Assembly (NCBI GenBank): GCA_937923365.1
Contig: CALAIJ010000089.1
Location: forward strand, 1 to 8,500
From: an uncultured Sulfitobacter sp.
GTDB lineage: Bacteria > Pseudomonadota > Alphaproteobacteria > Rhodobacterales > Rhodobacteraceae
DNA length: 8,500 nt
Reading direction: 5' to 3'
Position numbers and translations under genes: made by a program. Position 1 is the first letter of the stretch. Every line of letters starts with the position of its first letter. Below, in pieces: positions 1 through 6,297 of the stretch. The notes below the pieces were generated by a model, which did not search any database, was not told where the DNA came from, and was given only the letters and a program-made list of their open reading frames with translations.

Positions 1-59
1 GAATCCTGAACCGTAACCAACGGTCCGGCCGATAAGACAGAGAATACAGCGTCAGTCAT
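1..59 (-). CDS. pxpC: 5-oxoprolinase subunit PxpC, N-terminal fragment (cut by window edge)
   Basis: Only the first 19 codons lie in the window. They read MTDAVFSVLSAGPLVTVQD, which matches the opening of the PxpC/KipA family (biotin-dependent carboxyltransferase-like fold), whose members start with a short strand and then a GP(L)xTVQD motif. The ATG at 59-57 overlaps the end of pxpB by 8 bp (stop at 54-52). A strong SD, AGGGAG on the minus strand (67-72), lies 7 bases upstream. By family knowledge PxpC works with PxpA and PxpB in ATP-dependent hydrolysis of 5-oxoproline to glutamate. The order A-B-C and the overlap support the call; the rest of the protein is not visible. Confidence 0.85.
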   Translation of the reverse strand, partial: MTDAVFSVLSAGPLVTVQD

Positions 60-741
60 GAGCGGTCTCCCTGCCAAGGCGCTCGAACGTCGTGCGGTCA
101 ATCCGTTCGAAGGTCACGTGGTCGCCCACATCAAACAGGAAAGGATGGGTCGGATCACCCGTCAGGATCGCCGTGGGTGAGCGCCCAATGATCGACCAAC
201 CCGTTGGCATGGTGAGTGTGGTGACAAGGCATTGCGGCCCGGCGATGATGACGCTTCCTGCTGGCACGTCGCGGACTGCTGCAGGTTTGCGCGGCACCCG
301 GATCAGTTCCGGCACGCCCGAAAGATACGCATAGCCCGGCGCAAACCCGTACATCAAAACCTGAAAGTCGCCTGCCAGATGCGCATTGATAACCGCATCC
401 GTCGACACTCCGGTCGCCGTAGCGACGGCCTCAAGGTCCGGCGCAAAAGGGGCCTCATAGCAGACCTGCACATGCCGCCGGAGACCTGAAATTTCCCCGA
501 CTTTCATGTCCTGAAGGCACGTCCGAACATATCTCTCAACGGCGGTATGGTCTGTGAGGGTGGGATCAAAGGACACCAACAGATTGACAAGGGCCGGTAC
601 CGTTTCGATCACACCCGCGGGCATGTTCGCGCCGATGGCGGTGTCCAAGGCGACCACTGCCGCGTGGGCCTCTTCGGATATTTCCGCCGCAAAACTCACC
701 AAAAGCGCGTGATCGGCAATGGCCCTGAACTGGGGTTCCAT
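52..741 (-). CDS. pxpB: 5-oxoprolinase subunit PxpB (KipI family)
   Basis: The predicted protein has 229 residues, normal for the family. PxpB is a cytoplasmic subunit of the prokaryotic 5-oxoprolinase; its Bacillus homologue KipI was first known as an inhibitor of the sporulation kinase KinA. The C-terminal half carries the diagnostic run: YGFAPGYAYLSGVP at about 131-144, VPAGSVIIAG at 159-168 and GWSIIGRSPT at 181-190. The start is placed at ATG 741 because GAGG (748-751) sits 6 bases upstream. A TTG at 753 is also in frame but would overlap the pxpA stop and has no SD. The SD overlaps the pxpA stop codon (752-750), so translation is probably coupled. Two usually conserved spots differ: MPTGW at 178-182, where many members have a PGGW form, and VRDVP at 156-160, where many have PRxxVP. 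The fold looks intact and there is no frameshift. Confidence 0.93.
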   Translation of the reverse strand: MEPQFRAIADHALLVSFAAEISEEAHAAVVALDTAIGANMPAGVIETVPALVNLLVSFDPTLTDHTAVERYVRTCLQDMKVGEISGLRRHVQVCYEAPFAPDLEAVATATGVSTDAVINAHLAGDFQVLMYGFAPGYAYLSGVPELIRVPRKPAAVRDVPAGSVIIAGPQCLVTTLTMPTGWSIIGRSPTAILTGDPTHPFLFDVGDHVTFERIDRTTFERLGRETAHD

Positions 742-749
742 AGGTGACC

Positions 750-1511
750 TCAAAAACTGTTGAAACTGGCGATTTTAATACCCTGTGCCGTAAGTCTGCT
801 ACGGATTTCACGGGCCATTTCGACCGCACTGCCATTGTCTCCGTGGACACAGATGGAATGTGCGTCCAGCTTAATCGGATCACCGTCGACGACAGGCATG
901 AGACCGCTTTCAAGAAACGCCAACAGTCGATCAGTCGCCTCAATTGCGTCATGGATCATCGCGCCGTCCTGGTCGCGCGGGACAAGTTGGCCGGATGCCA
1001 GATACCCGCGATCTGCAAAGATCTCAGAGAATACAGGCGCGTTTGCCGCACGTGCGGCATGCATGCTCTGAGTGCCGGAAATCGCGAGAATGGCAAGTTT
1101 GGGGTCGATCCTTTGCACCGCCGCCACGATGGCATCAGCAACGTCCCGGTCGCGGGCTGCAAGGTTTCCAAGCGCGCCGTGGGGTTTGACATATGTGACA
1201 GATACGCCGGCCTGCGCAGCCATGCCGATCAGCGCACCAACCTGTGCCGCGCACATCCGGCCAATCTCGGAAGGCGACATGGGAATGATCCGCCGCCCGA
1301 ACCCGATCGGGTCATTGTATCCCGGATGCGCGCCTACATTGACGCCGTTGTCGCGCGCCAGCGTAAGGGTCCGAAACATCGTCTCGGGATCGCTGGCATG
1401 CCCGCCGCAGGCGATATTGGCCGAAGTCACGATGGACAGCATCTCACCGTCATTGCCCATGGCCCAAGGTCCAAAGCCTTCGCCAAGGTCAGAGTTGAGG
1501 TCGATACGCAT
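750..1511 (-). CDS. pxpA: 5-oxoprolinase subunit PxpA (LamB/YcsF family)
   Basis: This 253-residue protein belongs to the LamB/YcsF family, now named PxpA. With PxpB and PxpC it catalyses ATP-dependent opening of 5-oxoproline to glutamate in the cytoplasm. Family motifs are complete: the N-terminal DLNSDLGEGFG (4-14), the metal-site-like NIACGGHASDP (32-42), VGAHPGYND (59-67) followed by GFGRR (70-74), VKPHGALGN (108-116), EIFADRGYLASGQLVPR (163-179) and CVHGDN (221-226). The chosen start, ATG 1511, has AGGA (1521-1524) 9 bases upstream, and MRIDLNSDLGEG is the usual N terminus. ATG 1520 (MRPMRI) is in frame but lies directly against the AGGA, so it is less likely. An open extension upstream runs into dctM and is not real. 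The SD overlaps the dctM stop codon, which suggests coupled translation with the transporter. Confidence 0.95.
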   Translation of the reverse strand: MRIDLNSDLGEGFGPWAMGNDGEMLSIVTSANIACGGHASDPETMFRTLTLARDNGVNVGAHPGYNDPIGFGRRIIPMSPSEIGRMCAAQVGALIGMAAQAGVSVTYVKPHGALGNLAARDRDVADAIVAAVQRIDPKLAILAISGTQSMHAARAANAPVFSEIFADRGYLASGQLVPRDQDGAMIHDAIEATDRLLAFLESGLMPVVDGDPIKLDAHSICVHGDNGSAVEMAREIRSRLTAQGIKIASFNSF

Positions 1512-1522
1512 GGGTCGCATTC

Positions 1523-2806
1523 CTATTGGAGATAGGTCGGCAGGAAGAGAGCGATGCTTGGGAAGCCGATCAACAAAAACGCCATGACCAACATCGTCAG
1601 GCAATAGGGCAACGCACCCAGCATCACCTCGTTCAGGCTGCCGGATTTGCGCGCACCCTGGACGACGTAGAGGTTCAGCCCGACGGGCGGCGTAATCAGG
1701 GCCATTTCGATCAGCACGATCATCAAGATTCCGAACCAGATCACATCATAGCCCTGCACCAGCACCATCGGCACAATGATCGGGATGGTCACAACCATCA
1801 GCGACAGGGTTTCAATGAAGAACCCCAGCACAATGTAAAGCACCACCACCACGAGTATGAAGCCAAGCGGCGACAAGCCCAGCCCCTCCATAAAGGCGGT
1901 CAATTCACGGCCCAATCCGGCAGAGGCCAGCGTGAAGTTCAGGAAGGATGCGCCAATGACAATCAACATGATCATCGAGGTAATCTTGACCGTCCCCGTC
2001 AGGCTTTGGGCCAGCATATCCCACGACACACCGCCAAAGGCGAAGGCGATCATGAAGGCGCCTGCAACGCCGACAGCGGCTGCCTCGGTCGGGGTGGCCC
2101 AGCCACGATAGATGGACCCGACGATCAGGCCGAACAGGATGATGATCGGGATCAGATCAACAAGGGCGCGCAGCATCTGCGCGAGCGGAAACATCCGGCG
2201 CATGCCACCAAGGTCAGGGCGGATCAGGCAGATAATCACGGTGATCAGCATGAACATCAGCGCAAGCGCGATACCGGGGATGAGCCCCGCAAGGAACAGT
2301 TGCGGGATCGATGACTGTGTCAGGAACCCATAGACGATCAGATTGATGGAGGGCGGGATCATGATGCCGAGCGTGCCGCCCGCCGCAATCGCGCCTGAAA
2401 ACAGTTTCGGATCATAGCCGAGCTTTTCGGCTTGCGGCATTGCAACGGTTGCAACCGTGGCCGCAGTCGCCACGGACGATCCTGATGTGGCGGAAAACAT
2501 CGTGGCTGTGGCGATGTTGGCGTGCACCAACCCGCCCGGAAGCCATGACACCCAACGGTCCAGTGCCGCATAGGTCCGCGTGGCGACACCGCTGCGCACA
2601 AGGATCTCACCCAGCAGCACAAAAAACGGGATCGCGATCAGCGTCGCCGAATTGGACGACGACCAGACCATGTTGCCAAGGCCGCGGATCAGCGGAAAGC
2701 CGGAAAAGAAGGCATCAATGCCGAAGCCCAGAAGGAACAACACGATACCCACCGGAATAGACAGCGCCAGCAGCCCTAGAAGGCCAAGAGAGACAAAGGG
2801 GATCAT
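1523..2806 (-). CDS. dctM: TRAP transporter large membrane subunit (DctM)
   Basis: A 427-residue, very hydrophobic protein with about a dozen predicted membrane segments, the usual size of DctM. DctM is the sodium-coupled transport channel of tripartite ATP-independent periplasmic (TRAP) transporters in the inner membrane. Recognisable motifs are IPFFVLLGEIL (59-69), the Ser/Thr/Ala-rich SGSSVATAATVATVAMPQ (108-125), GGTLGIMIPPS (143-153), the second-half WATPTEAAAVG (236-246) and ALITPPVGLNLYVV (369-382). The start ATG 2806 overlaps the dctQ stop by 4 bp (ATGA), and GAGGA (2816-2820) lies 9 bases upstream. A longer open frame upstream translates the dctQ region out of frame and is rejected. 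The substrate cannot be read from DctM; the neighbours suggest 5-oxoproline or a related acid. Confidence 0.96.
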   Translation of the reverse strand: MIPFVSLGLLGLLALSIPVGIVLFLLGFGIDAFFSGFPLIRGLGNMVWSSSNSATLIAIPFFVLLGEILVRSGVATRTYAALDRWVSWLPGGLVHANIATATMFSATSGSSVATAATVATVAMPQAEKLGYDPKLFSGAIAAGGTLGIMIPPSINLIVYGFLTQSSIPQLFLAGLIPGIALALMFMLITVIICLIRPDLGGMRRMFPLAQMLRALVDLIPIIILFGLIVGSIYRGWATPTEAAAVGVAGAFMIAFAFGGVSWDMLAQSLTGTVKITSMIMLIVIGASFLNFTLASAGLGRELTAFMEGLGLSPLGFILVVVVLYIVLGFFIETLSLMVVTIPIIVPMVLVQGYDVIWFGILMIVLIEMALITPPVGLNLYVVQGARKSGSLNEVMLGALPYCLTMLVMAFLLIGFPSIALFLPTYLQ

Positions 2807-3351
2807 TGCAGTGTGTCCTCTTCCGCGAAGGCACCGATAATGCTCTCGGTTTCGGCGTGGCGGCGTTTGGCCAAAAGGACCAGCGCGCAAAGGGTAAGCA
2901 GGGTCGACATGACTGCAAACCAGACCCAGCCCGCAAACCACGGGAGTTGCACCCAAACCAAAGGCGTCTCAAGAGGCGTGTTGGCGCGGGATCCGTTCTT
3001 GAGTGAATGGGCCACGACGGGCCATGCCTTGATTGCGATTGTGATGATAACGCCGGTCATCACGATCATGGAAAAGACGTCGAACAGGGCCTTTCCAACC
3101 GATTTGAACCGCGTCCGCACCAGATCGATGCGAACGTGGCCAAGTTCGAGAAGTGTGTAGGACATGCCCCAGGACGTCGCCAAGGCCATCGCGTAGCCCG
3201 CGATTTCCTCGGTTCCGCCAAGGCCCGCACCGAACCTGCGCAAGATAATATCGGCCAGCACAAAAGCGGCGCAGGCAAGCAATCCAAGGCCGACCATCAA
3301 GGCGACTTTGCGGTTGATTGCCCGCAGGCTGTCGATCATCGTGAGTTCCAT
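2803..3351 (-). CDS. dctQ: TRAP transporter small membrane subunit (DctQ)
   Basis: A 182-residue membrane protein with four predicted helices at roughly 15-36, 47-67, 90-110 and 138-161, which is the DctQ topology. The motif ELGHVRIDLV (69-78) after the second helix is typical of DctQ, as is EEIAGYAM (48-55). The subunit pairs with DctM in the inner membrane and helps dock the periplasmic binding protein. ATG 3351 is preferred: AAGGA (3362-3366) lies 10 bases upstream. ATG 3339 (MIDSL) is a possible internal alternative. The gene follows dctP after 27 bp and overlaps dctM by 4 bp. The charged tail from about residue 162 is presumably cytoplasmic. Confidence 0.93.
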   Translation of the reverse strand: MELTMIDSLRAINRKVALMVGLGLLACAAFVLADIILRRFGAGLGGTEEIAGYAMALATSWGMSYTLLELGHVRIDLVRTRFKSVGKALFDVFSMIVMTGVIITIAIKAWPVVAHSLKNGSRANTPLETPLVWVQLPWFAGWVWFAVMSTLLTLCALVLLAKRRHAETESIIGAFAEEDTLQ

Positions 3352-3378
3352 GTTCGGTGCGTCCTTTTGGCTTGCGCG

Positions 3379-4410
3379 TTACTCGATTGAGACGCCGACG
3401 ACCTGACCGACGCTCTCATTCCAGCGCATTGCCCAGTCCCCGCCAGAGCGTTCTGCCCAATCAGGCAGCACCTGCGTCGTCAGAAGGTCACGGGCACGGG
3501 CGAAGTCATCGGCGCTGACGTCGACCAAGATCATGGAGCGGGCTTCGCCAGAGGGGCATTCGCCGTTCCCGGTCAAACAGGCCACATCATTGACCAAAGC
3601 ATCCTGTGCGCTGGCCCATGCGGGGTCCTCAAAGCCGGTAACAATCTCGGAGGAGATCAGCGCCTGCGTGTCGGCATCAAGGCCGTTCCATTTGTCGAGG
3701 TTCATGGCCGTGACGACAGGGTCCCAGCCACCGAGCGGGATCGGCAACAGGTGTGTGGAGACTTCCCACCAACCCGCGCTGTAGCCTGAACCCGCACCGG
3801 TCACAGCGCAGTCCACAACGCCATTTTGCAGCGCTCCGGGGACTTCGGAAAAGGACACGTTTACGCCCTCGGCCCCCAGTGCTTCGAGCAAAAGCGCGGT
3901 CATGCGGCCGGATGCGCGCACCTTGAGACCTTCGAGGTCGGCAAGGCTGTTGATCTCGTGATTACAAAACACGACCTGCGGCGGATAGGGCGCAATTGCC
4001 AGAACGTGGCTGTTGAAACGTGTCTTGAAAATATCGGAAACCATCGGGCGGGCCGCACCCACCATTGCGCGGGCCTCGTCGGCTGTCAGTGCGAGAAGCG
4101 GCACATCAAGCCCTTCGAGTTCCGGAGCATCCGCAACGGCGTAGTCGCCCACGGTCATGGCCACATCATAAACCCCTTGGCCAAGCAACGGATAAACATC
4201 GCCCAGGCCAAGGCTCATCTGGTTGTGTGTCGTCAGCTCGACGTTGATCTTACCGCCCGAAGCGTCGGGCAGCGTCTTTGTCCAGAACGGGGCCTCGTAT
4301 TCATTATGTAACGGCAGGCTTGACCAGCTGCCGACAACGGACAGGTCCTCTGCAATTGCAGGTACCGCAAGCGCCGTCGTTGCGGCCAGAATGGATAGTG
4401 TGCGTTTCAT
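3379..4410 (-). CDS. dctP: TRAP transporter periplasmic substrate-binding protein (DctP)
   Basis: A 343-residue protein with a clear Sec signal peptide: a KR pair, a hydrophobic core and a likely cut after AIA (residue 20). It has the DctP-family layout, including GKINVEL (53-59), LADLEGLKVRASG (157-169), GALQNGVVDCAVTG (192-205) and WEVSTHLLP (215-223). In characterised DctP proteins the conserved Arg of the LKVR segment (R165 here) forms a salt bridge with the substrate carboxylate, so an organic-acid ligand is expected. Four cysteines remain in the mature part (149, 201, 278, 285); 278 and 285 flank a short loop and could pair in the periplasm. ATG 4410 has AGGAG (4419-4423) 8 bases upstream, overlapping the ycsI stop. 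Bordetella TRAP binding proteins that bind pyroglutamate are known, so with PxpABC alongside, 5-oxoproline is the leading substrate guess; this is inferred from context. Confidence 0.93.
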   Translation of the reverse strand: MKRTLSILAATTALAVPAIAEDLSVVGSWSSLPLHNEYEAPFWTKTLPDASGGKINVELTTHNQMSLGLGDVYPLLGQGVYDVAMTVGDYAVADAPELEGLDVPLLALTADEARAMVGAARPMVSDIFKTRFNSHVLAIAPYPPQVVFCNHEINSLADLEGLKVRASGRMTALLLEALGAEGVNVSFSEVPGALQNGVVDCAVTGAGSGYSAGWWEVSTHLLPIPLGGWDPVVTAMNLDKWNGLDADTQALISSEIVTGFEDPAWASAQDALVNDVACLTGNGECPSGEARSMILVDVSADDFARARDLLTTQVLPDWAERSGGDWAMRWNESVGQVVGVSIE

Positions 4411-4421
4411 ATCGTAGTCTC

Positions 4422-5258
4422 CTAGTTGGTGGTTTTTGTTGATGACAGAATTGTTGTTTCGGCATCCTCGGCCACATCGGCGATCAGCATATGACCCGGA
4501 GAATGTGTGATGCAGATCGGCAATCCTGCATCCAGAAGGACGTTTTGGGGTGTCACGCCGCAGGCCCAGTAGACGGGCACTTCGCCATCCCTGATGTCGA
4601 CCGCGTCGCCCCAGTCGGGTTGAGACAGGTCTGAAATACCGATCAGCGCCGGATCACCTGTTGCGATTGGGGCGCCATGGGCCTGTGGAAAACGACGGCT
4701 GATTTCGTGGGCCTGAGCAACCTGCGCCTGCGGGATAGGACGCATGGTGACGACCATTTTGCCACCAAACCGGCCTGCAGGCGCCAGATTAATGTTGCTG
4801 CGATACATCGGGACATTCAGCCCTTTTTCGATGTGGCGCACGGGAATACCATCACGCAAAAGCGCGTTTTCGAAGGTGAACGAGCAGCCAAGTGCAACGG
4901 TGACAAGATCATCGGTCCAGACATCGCGGATGTCGGTTACTTCGTCGCTGAGCGCGCCGTTTCGAAACACCCGATACTTCGGCACATCCGTGCGAATATC
5001 GATGTCATGCCCGAGGGTCGGCAGGTTTGGATCGCCCGTATCGCCGACCCCGACAATCGGACAGGGCTTGGGATTGCGCTGACAAAACCGCAAGAAATCG
5101 AGGGCAAACCGTTCCGGCAAAATCGCAAGATTGCACTGCAGTTTACCGGCAGCCAACCCCGCCGTATGACCAGTGTAAGATCCCGCCCGTATCGCCGATC
5201 TGACGTCAGCCGCAGAGGAGGCGATCAGGTCGGAATGTGATGTTACTCTTGATGTCAT
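4422..5258 (-). CDS. ycsI: YcsI/DUF1445 family protein, probable D-glutamate cyclase-like enzyme
   Basis: A 278-residue protein of the DUF1445 (YcsI) family, often labelled 'putative hydro-lyase'. Motifs run through its length: NLAILP (43-48), DFLRFCQRNPKPCP (54-67), DIDIRTDVPKYRVF (85-98), ALGCSFTFENAL (122-133), GLNVPMYRSNINL (146-158), MVVTMRP (168-174), IGISDLSQPDWGD (206-218), VYWACGVTPQN (229-239) and ITHSPGHM (250-257). The mammalian D-glutamate cyclase shares this domain and turns D-glutamate into 5-oxo-D-proline plus water; applying that reaction to the bacterial protein is inference. In Bacillus subtilis ycsI also sits with the PxpABC genes. ATG 5258 is chosen because the conserved part begins soon after it. 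A TTG at 5330 is in frame but would extend into the likely promoter. The SD before 5258 is weak (GGGG, about 5 bases upstream). This is the first structural gene of the operon, 11 bp before dctP. Confidence 0.88.
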   Translation of the reverse strand: MTSRVTSHSDLIASSAADVRSAIRAGSYTGHTAGLAAGKLQCNLAILPERFALDFLRFCQRNPKPCPIVGVGDTGDPNLPTLGHDIDIRTDVPKYRVFRNGALSDEVTDIRDVWTDDLVTVALGCSFTFENALLRDGIPVRHIEKGLNVPMYRSNINLAPAGRFGGKMVVTMRPIPQAQVAQAHEISRRFPQAHGAPIATGDPALIGISDLSQPDWGDAVDIRDGEVPVYWACGVTPQNVLLDAGLPICITHSPGHMLIADVAEDAETTILSSTKTTN

Positions 5259-5312
5259 GCGCGCGCCCCATATTCGGATCAAACCATCACACAGGGGTGC
5301 GCTCTCAATCAA

Positions 5313-5338
5313 ATTATCATTTTCGATCAATAGTGATA
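5313..5338 (-). promoter_or_regulatory. Candidate promoter/operator of the ycsI-dctPQM-pxpABC operon
   Basis: The 92-bp gap between the regulator stop (5351) and ycsI (5258) is AT-rich next to its surroundings. On the minus strand GATAAT (5318-5313) is a good -10 hexamer about 55 bases before the ycsI ATG, but no convincing -35 lies 16-18 bases further upstream. It overlaps an inverted repeat, TATCA (5315-5319) and TGATA (5334-5338). Inside this, ATCA-N4-TGAT (5326-5337) is a perfect short dyad and ATCA recurs at 5316 and 5326, one helical turn apart. A poor -35 beside dyads is typical of an activator-dependent promoter, here probably bound by the adjacent LysR-type protein. This is inference from pattern only. 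Confidence 0.4.
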
Positions 5339-5350
5339 GATTTTTTGGAA

Positions 5351-6229
5351 TTACGTGAGATGGGTCTTATCCCATTCTGTCGCCACGGATCGCGCGATTG
5401 TTGCACTGTTTTCAGCAAGAAAGCTGCGCGGTTCCGACAGGTAAGATGCCGTGAATGTCAGCGGTTGGGGGCTGTAGCCGGGATCGAACTCAACAATCTG
5501 TCCTGCTTTAAGAAAATCGTTCGCAAGCGCACGAGGGTAAGGGCCGACGGCGATTCCGGCAGCGATCATCTTTAAACTCGCAGACAAGGATGCCGACGCA
5601 TACACACGCAGTTTCGGCCCAACCCTGCGCGACAATTCTGACATCAACTCGCGGTAAGGACGGGTCTTGTTGGAATACGAAATCACCGGGATGACCTTCA
5701 GGTCGGTCTGCGGGTTGGCCGTCGAGCGATACCAATGCAGATCAAAGGATGGCAGGGCGACGTTTTCGACGGTGAATTCGGACACCGGCCCCATCAACAA
5801 CGCCAGATCAAGCTTTCGTTCCAGCAGTTCGGCCCGCAGATTGAGAGAGATATCGACGGTAAGATCAACATTTACGCGCGGGTATTGTTCGCTAAAGGCT
5901 TTCAGGAAATCCGGGAGCCATGCCTGCGCGATGGTCTCGGACGCGCCGATGCGAAACAGGCCTTCTGTTTCGGACGGATTTGCGACACGCTGTTTTATCT
6001 CTTCCTCGACGAACAGCATTTGTTCTGCATATGTTAGCAAAAGGGTCCCGTGTTTGGTCAACACAAGTTCACCCGGCCCCCGCTCGAATAAGGGCACGCG
6101 AAGCTCCTGCTCCAGATTGGCAATACGGGTGGAGACGGCCGGCTGTGACAGATTTAGCCGCTCTGCAGCCCTGCGAAAGCCCCCCAGTCGCGCCACCCAC
6201 AGAAAGGTTTTGATCTGATCAAAGGTCAT
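5351..6229 (-). CDS. LysR-type transcriptional regulator
   Basis: A 292-residue LysR-family protein, full length for the family. The N-terminal winged helix-turn-helix covers about 1-60, with FRRAAERLNLSQPAVSTRI (18-36) as the recognition unit and PLFERGPGELVLTKHG (46-61) as the wing. A linker helix follows, and from about residue 90 (LFRIGASETIAQAWLP) the periplasmic-binding-protein-like effector domain runs to the C terminus. The start ATG 6229 gives the standard LysR N terminus, MTFDQIKTFL. No good SD precedes it (GGGGA directly abuts the ATG). A longer frame upstream to 6373 adds a Cys/Pro-rich stretch foreign to the family and is rejected. It lies upstream of ycsI in the same direction, not divergent, so it may be partly co-transcribed. 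By position it most likely controls the 5-oxoproline/D-glutamate operon with a pathway acid as coinducer; that is inference. Confidence 0.93.
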   Translation of the reverse strand: MTFDQIKTFLWVARLGGFRRAAERLNLSQPAVSTRIANLEQELRVPLFERGPGELVLTKHGTLLLTYAEQMLFVEEEIKQRVANPSETEGLFRIGASETIAQAWLPDFLKAFSEQYPRVNVDLTVDISLNLRAELLERKLDLALLMGPVSEFTVENVALPSFDLHWYRSTANPQTDLKVIPVISYSNKTRPYRELMSELSRRVGPKLRVYASASLSASLKMIAAGIAVGPYPRALANDFLKAGQIVEFDPGYSPQPLTFTASYLSEPRSFLAENSATIARSVATEWDKTHLT

Positions 6230-6278
6230 TCCCCATTCATATGCTGGATCGGATGGACAGCAAGTCGATAAAAGGCTT

Positions 6279-6292
6279 GCCCGAAGTAGGGC
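6279..6292 (-). terminator. Weak hairpin followed by a T run, possible terminator
   Basis: On the minus strand GCCC and GGGC pair around a 6-base loop, followed five bases later by TTTT (6273-6270). It lies just after the stop (6300-6298) of the doubtful small minus-strand ORF and before the LysR gene. The stem is only 4 bp, so as an intrinsic terminator it is marginal. Confidence 0.2.
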
Positions 6293-6297
6293 TTTGG

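Noticed and set aside
744..1535. Long plus-strand open frame of 263 codons opposite pxpA
   Set aside because: It is antisense to pxpA, whose motifs are complete; its translation is rich in Arg, His and Cys with no family signature, as expected of a shadow frame in GC-rich DNA.
1526..2314. Plus-strand open frame of 262 codons opposite dctM
   Set aside because: Its translation is dominated by Gln, His, Asp and Arg, the mirror of codons for hydrophobic residues in dctM. No start signal or domain is seen.
2807..2956. N-terminal extension of dctM
   Set aside because: It overlaps dctQ out of frame and is Arg/Pro/His-rich. ATG 2806 has a proper SD and gives the normal DctM N terminus.
3352..3378. 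Possible regulatory hairpin between dctP and dctQ
   Set aside because: The 27-bp gap contains the dctQ SD but no stem of useful length, so I see no evidence for a transcription or processing signal.
5259..5330. TTG-started extension of ycsI by 24 codons
   Set aside because: It would place the coding start inside the AT-rich promoter-like gap, has no SD, and the added residues show no family similarity.
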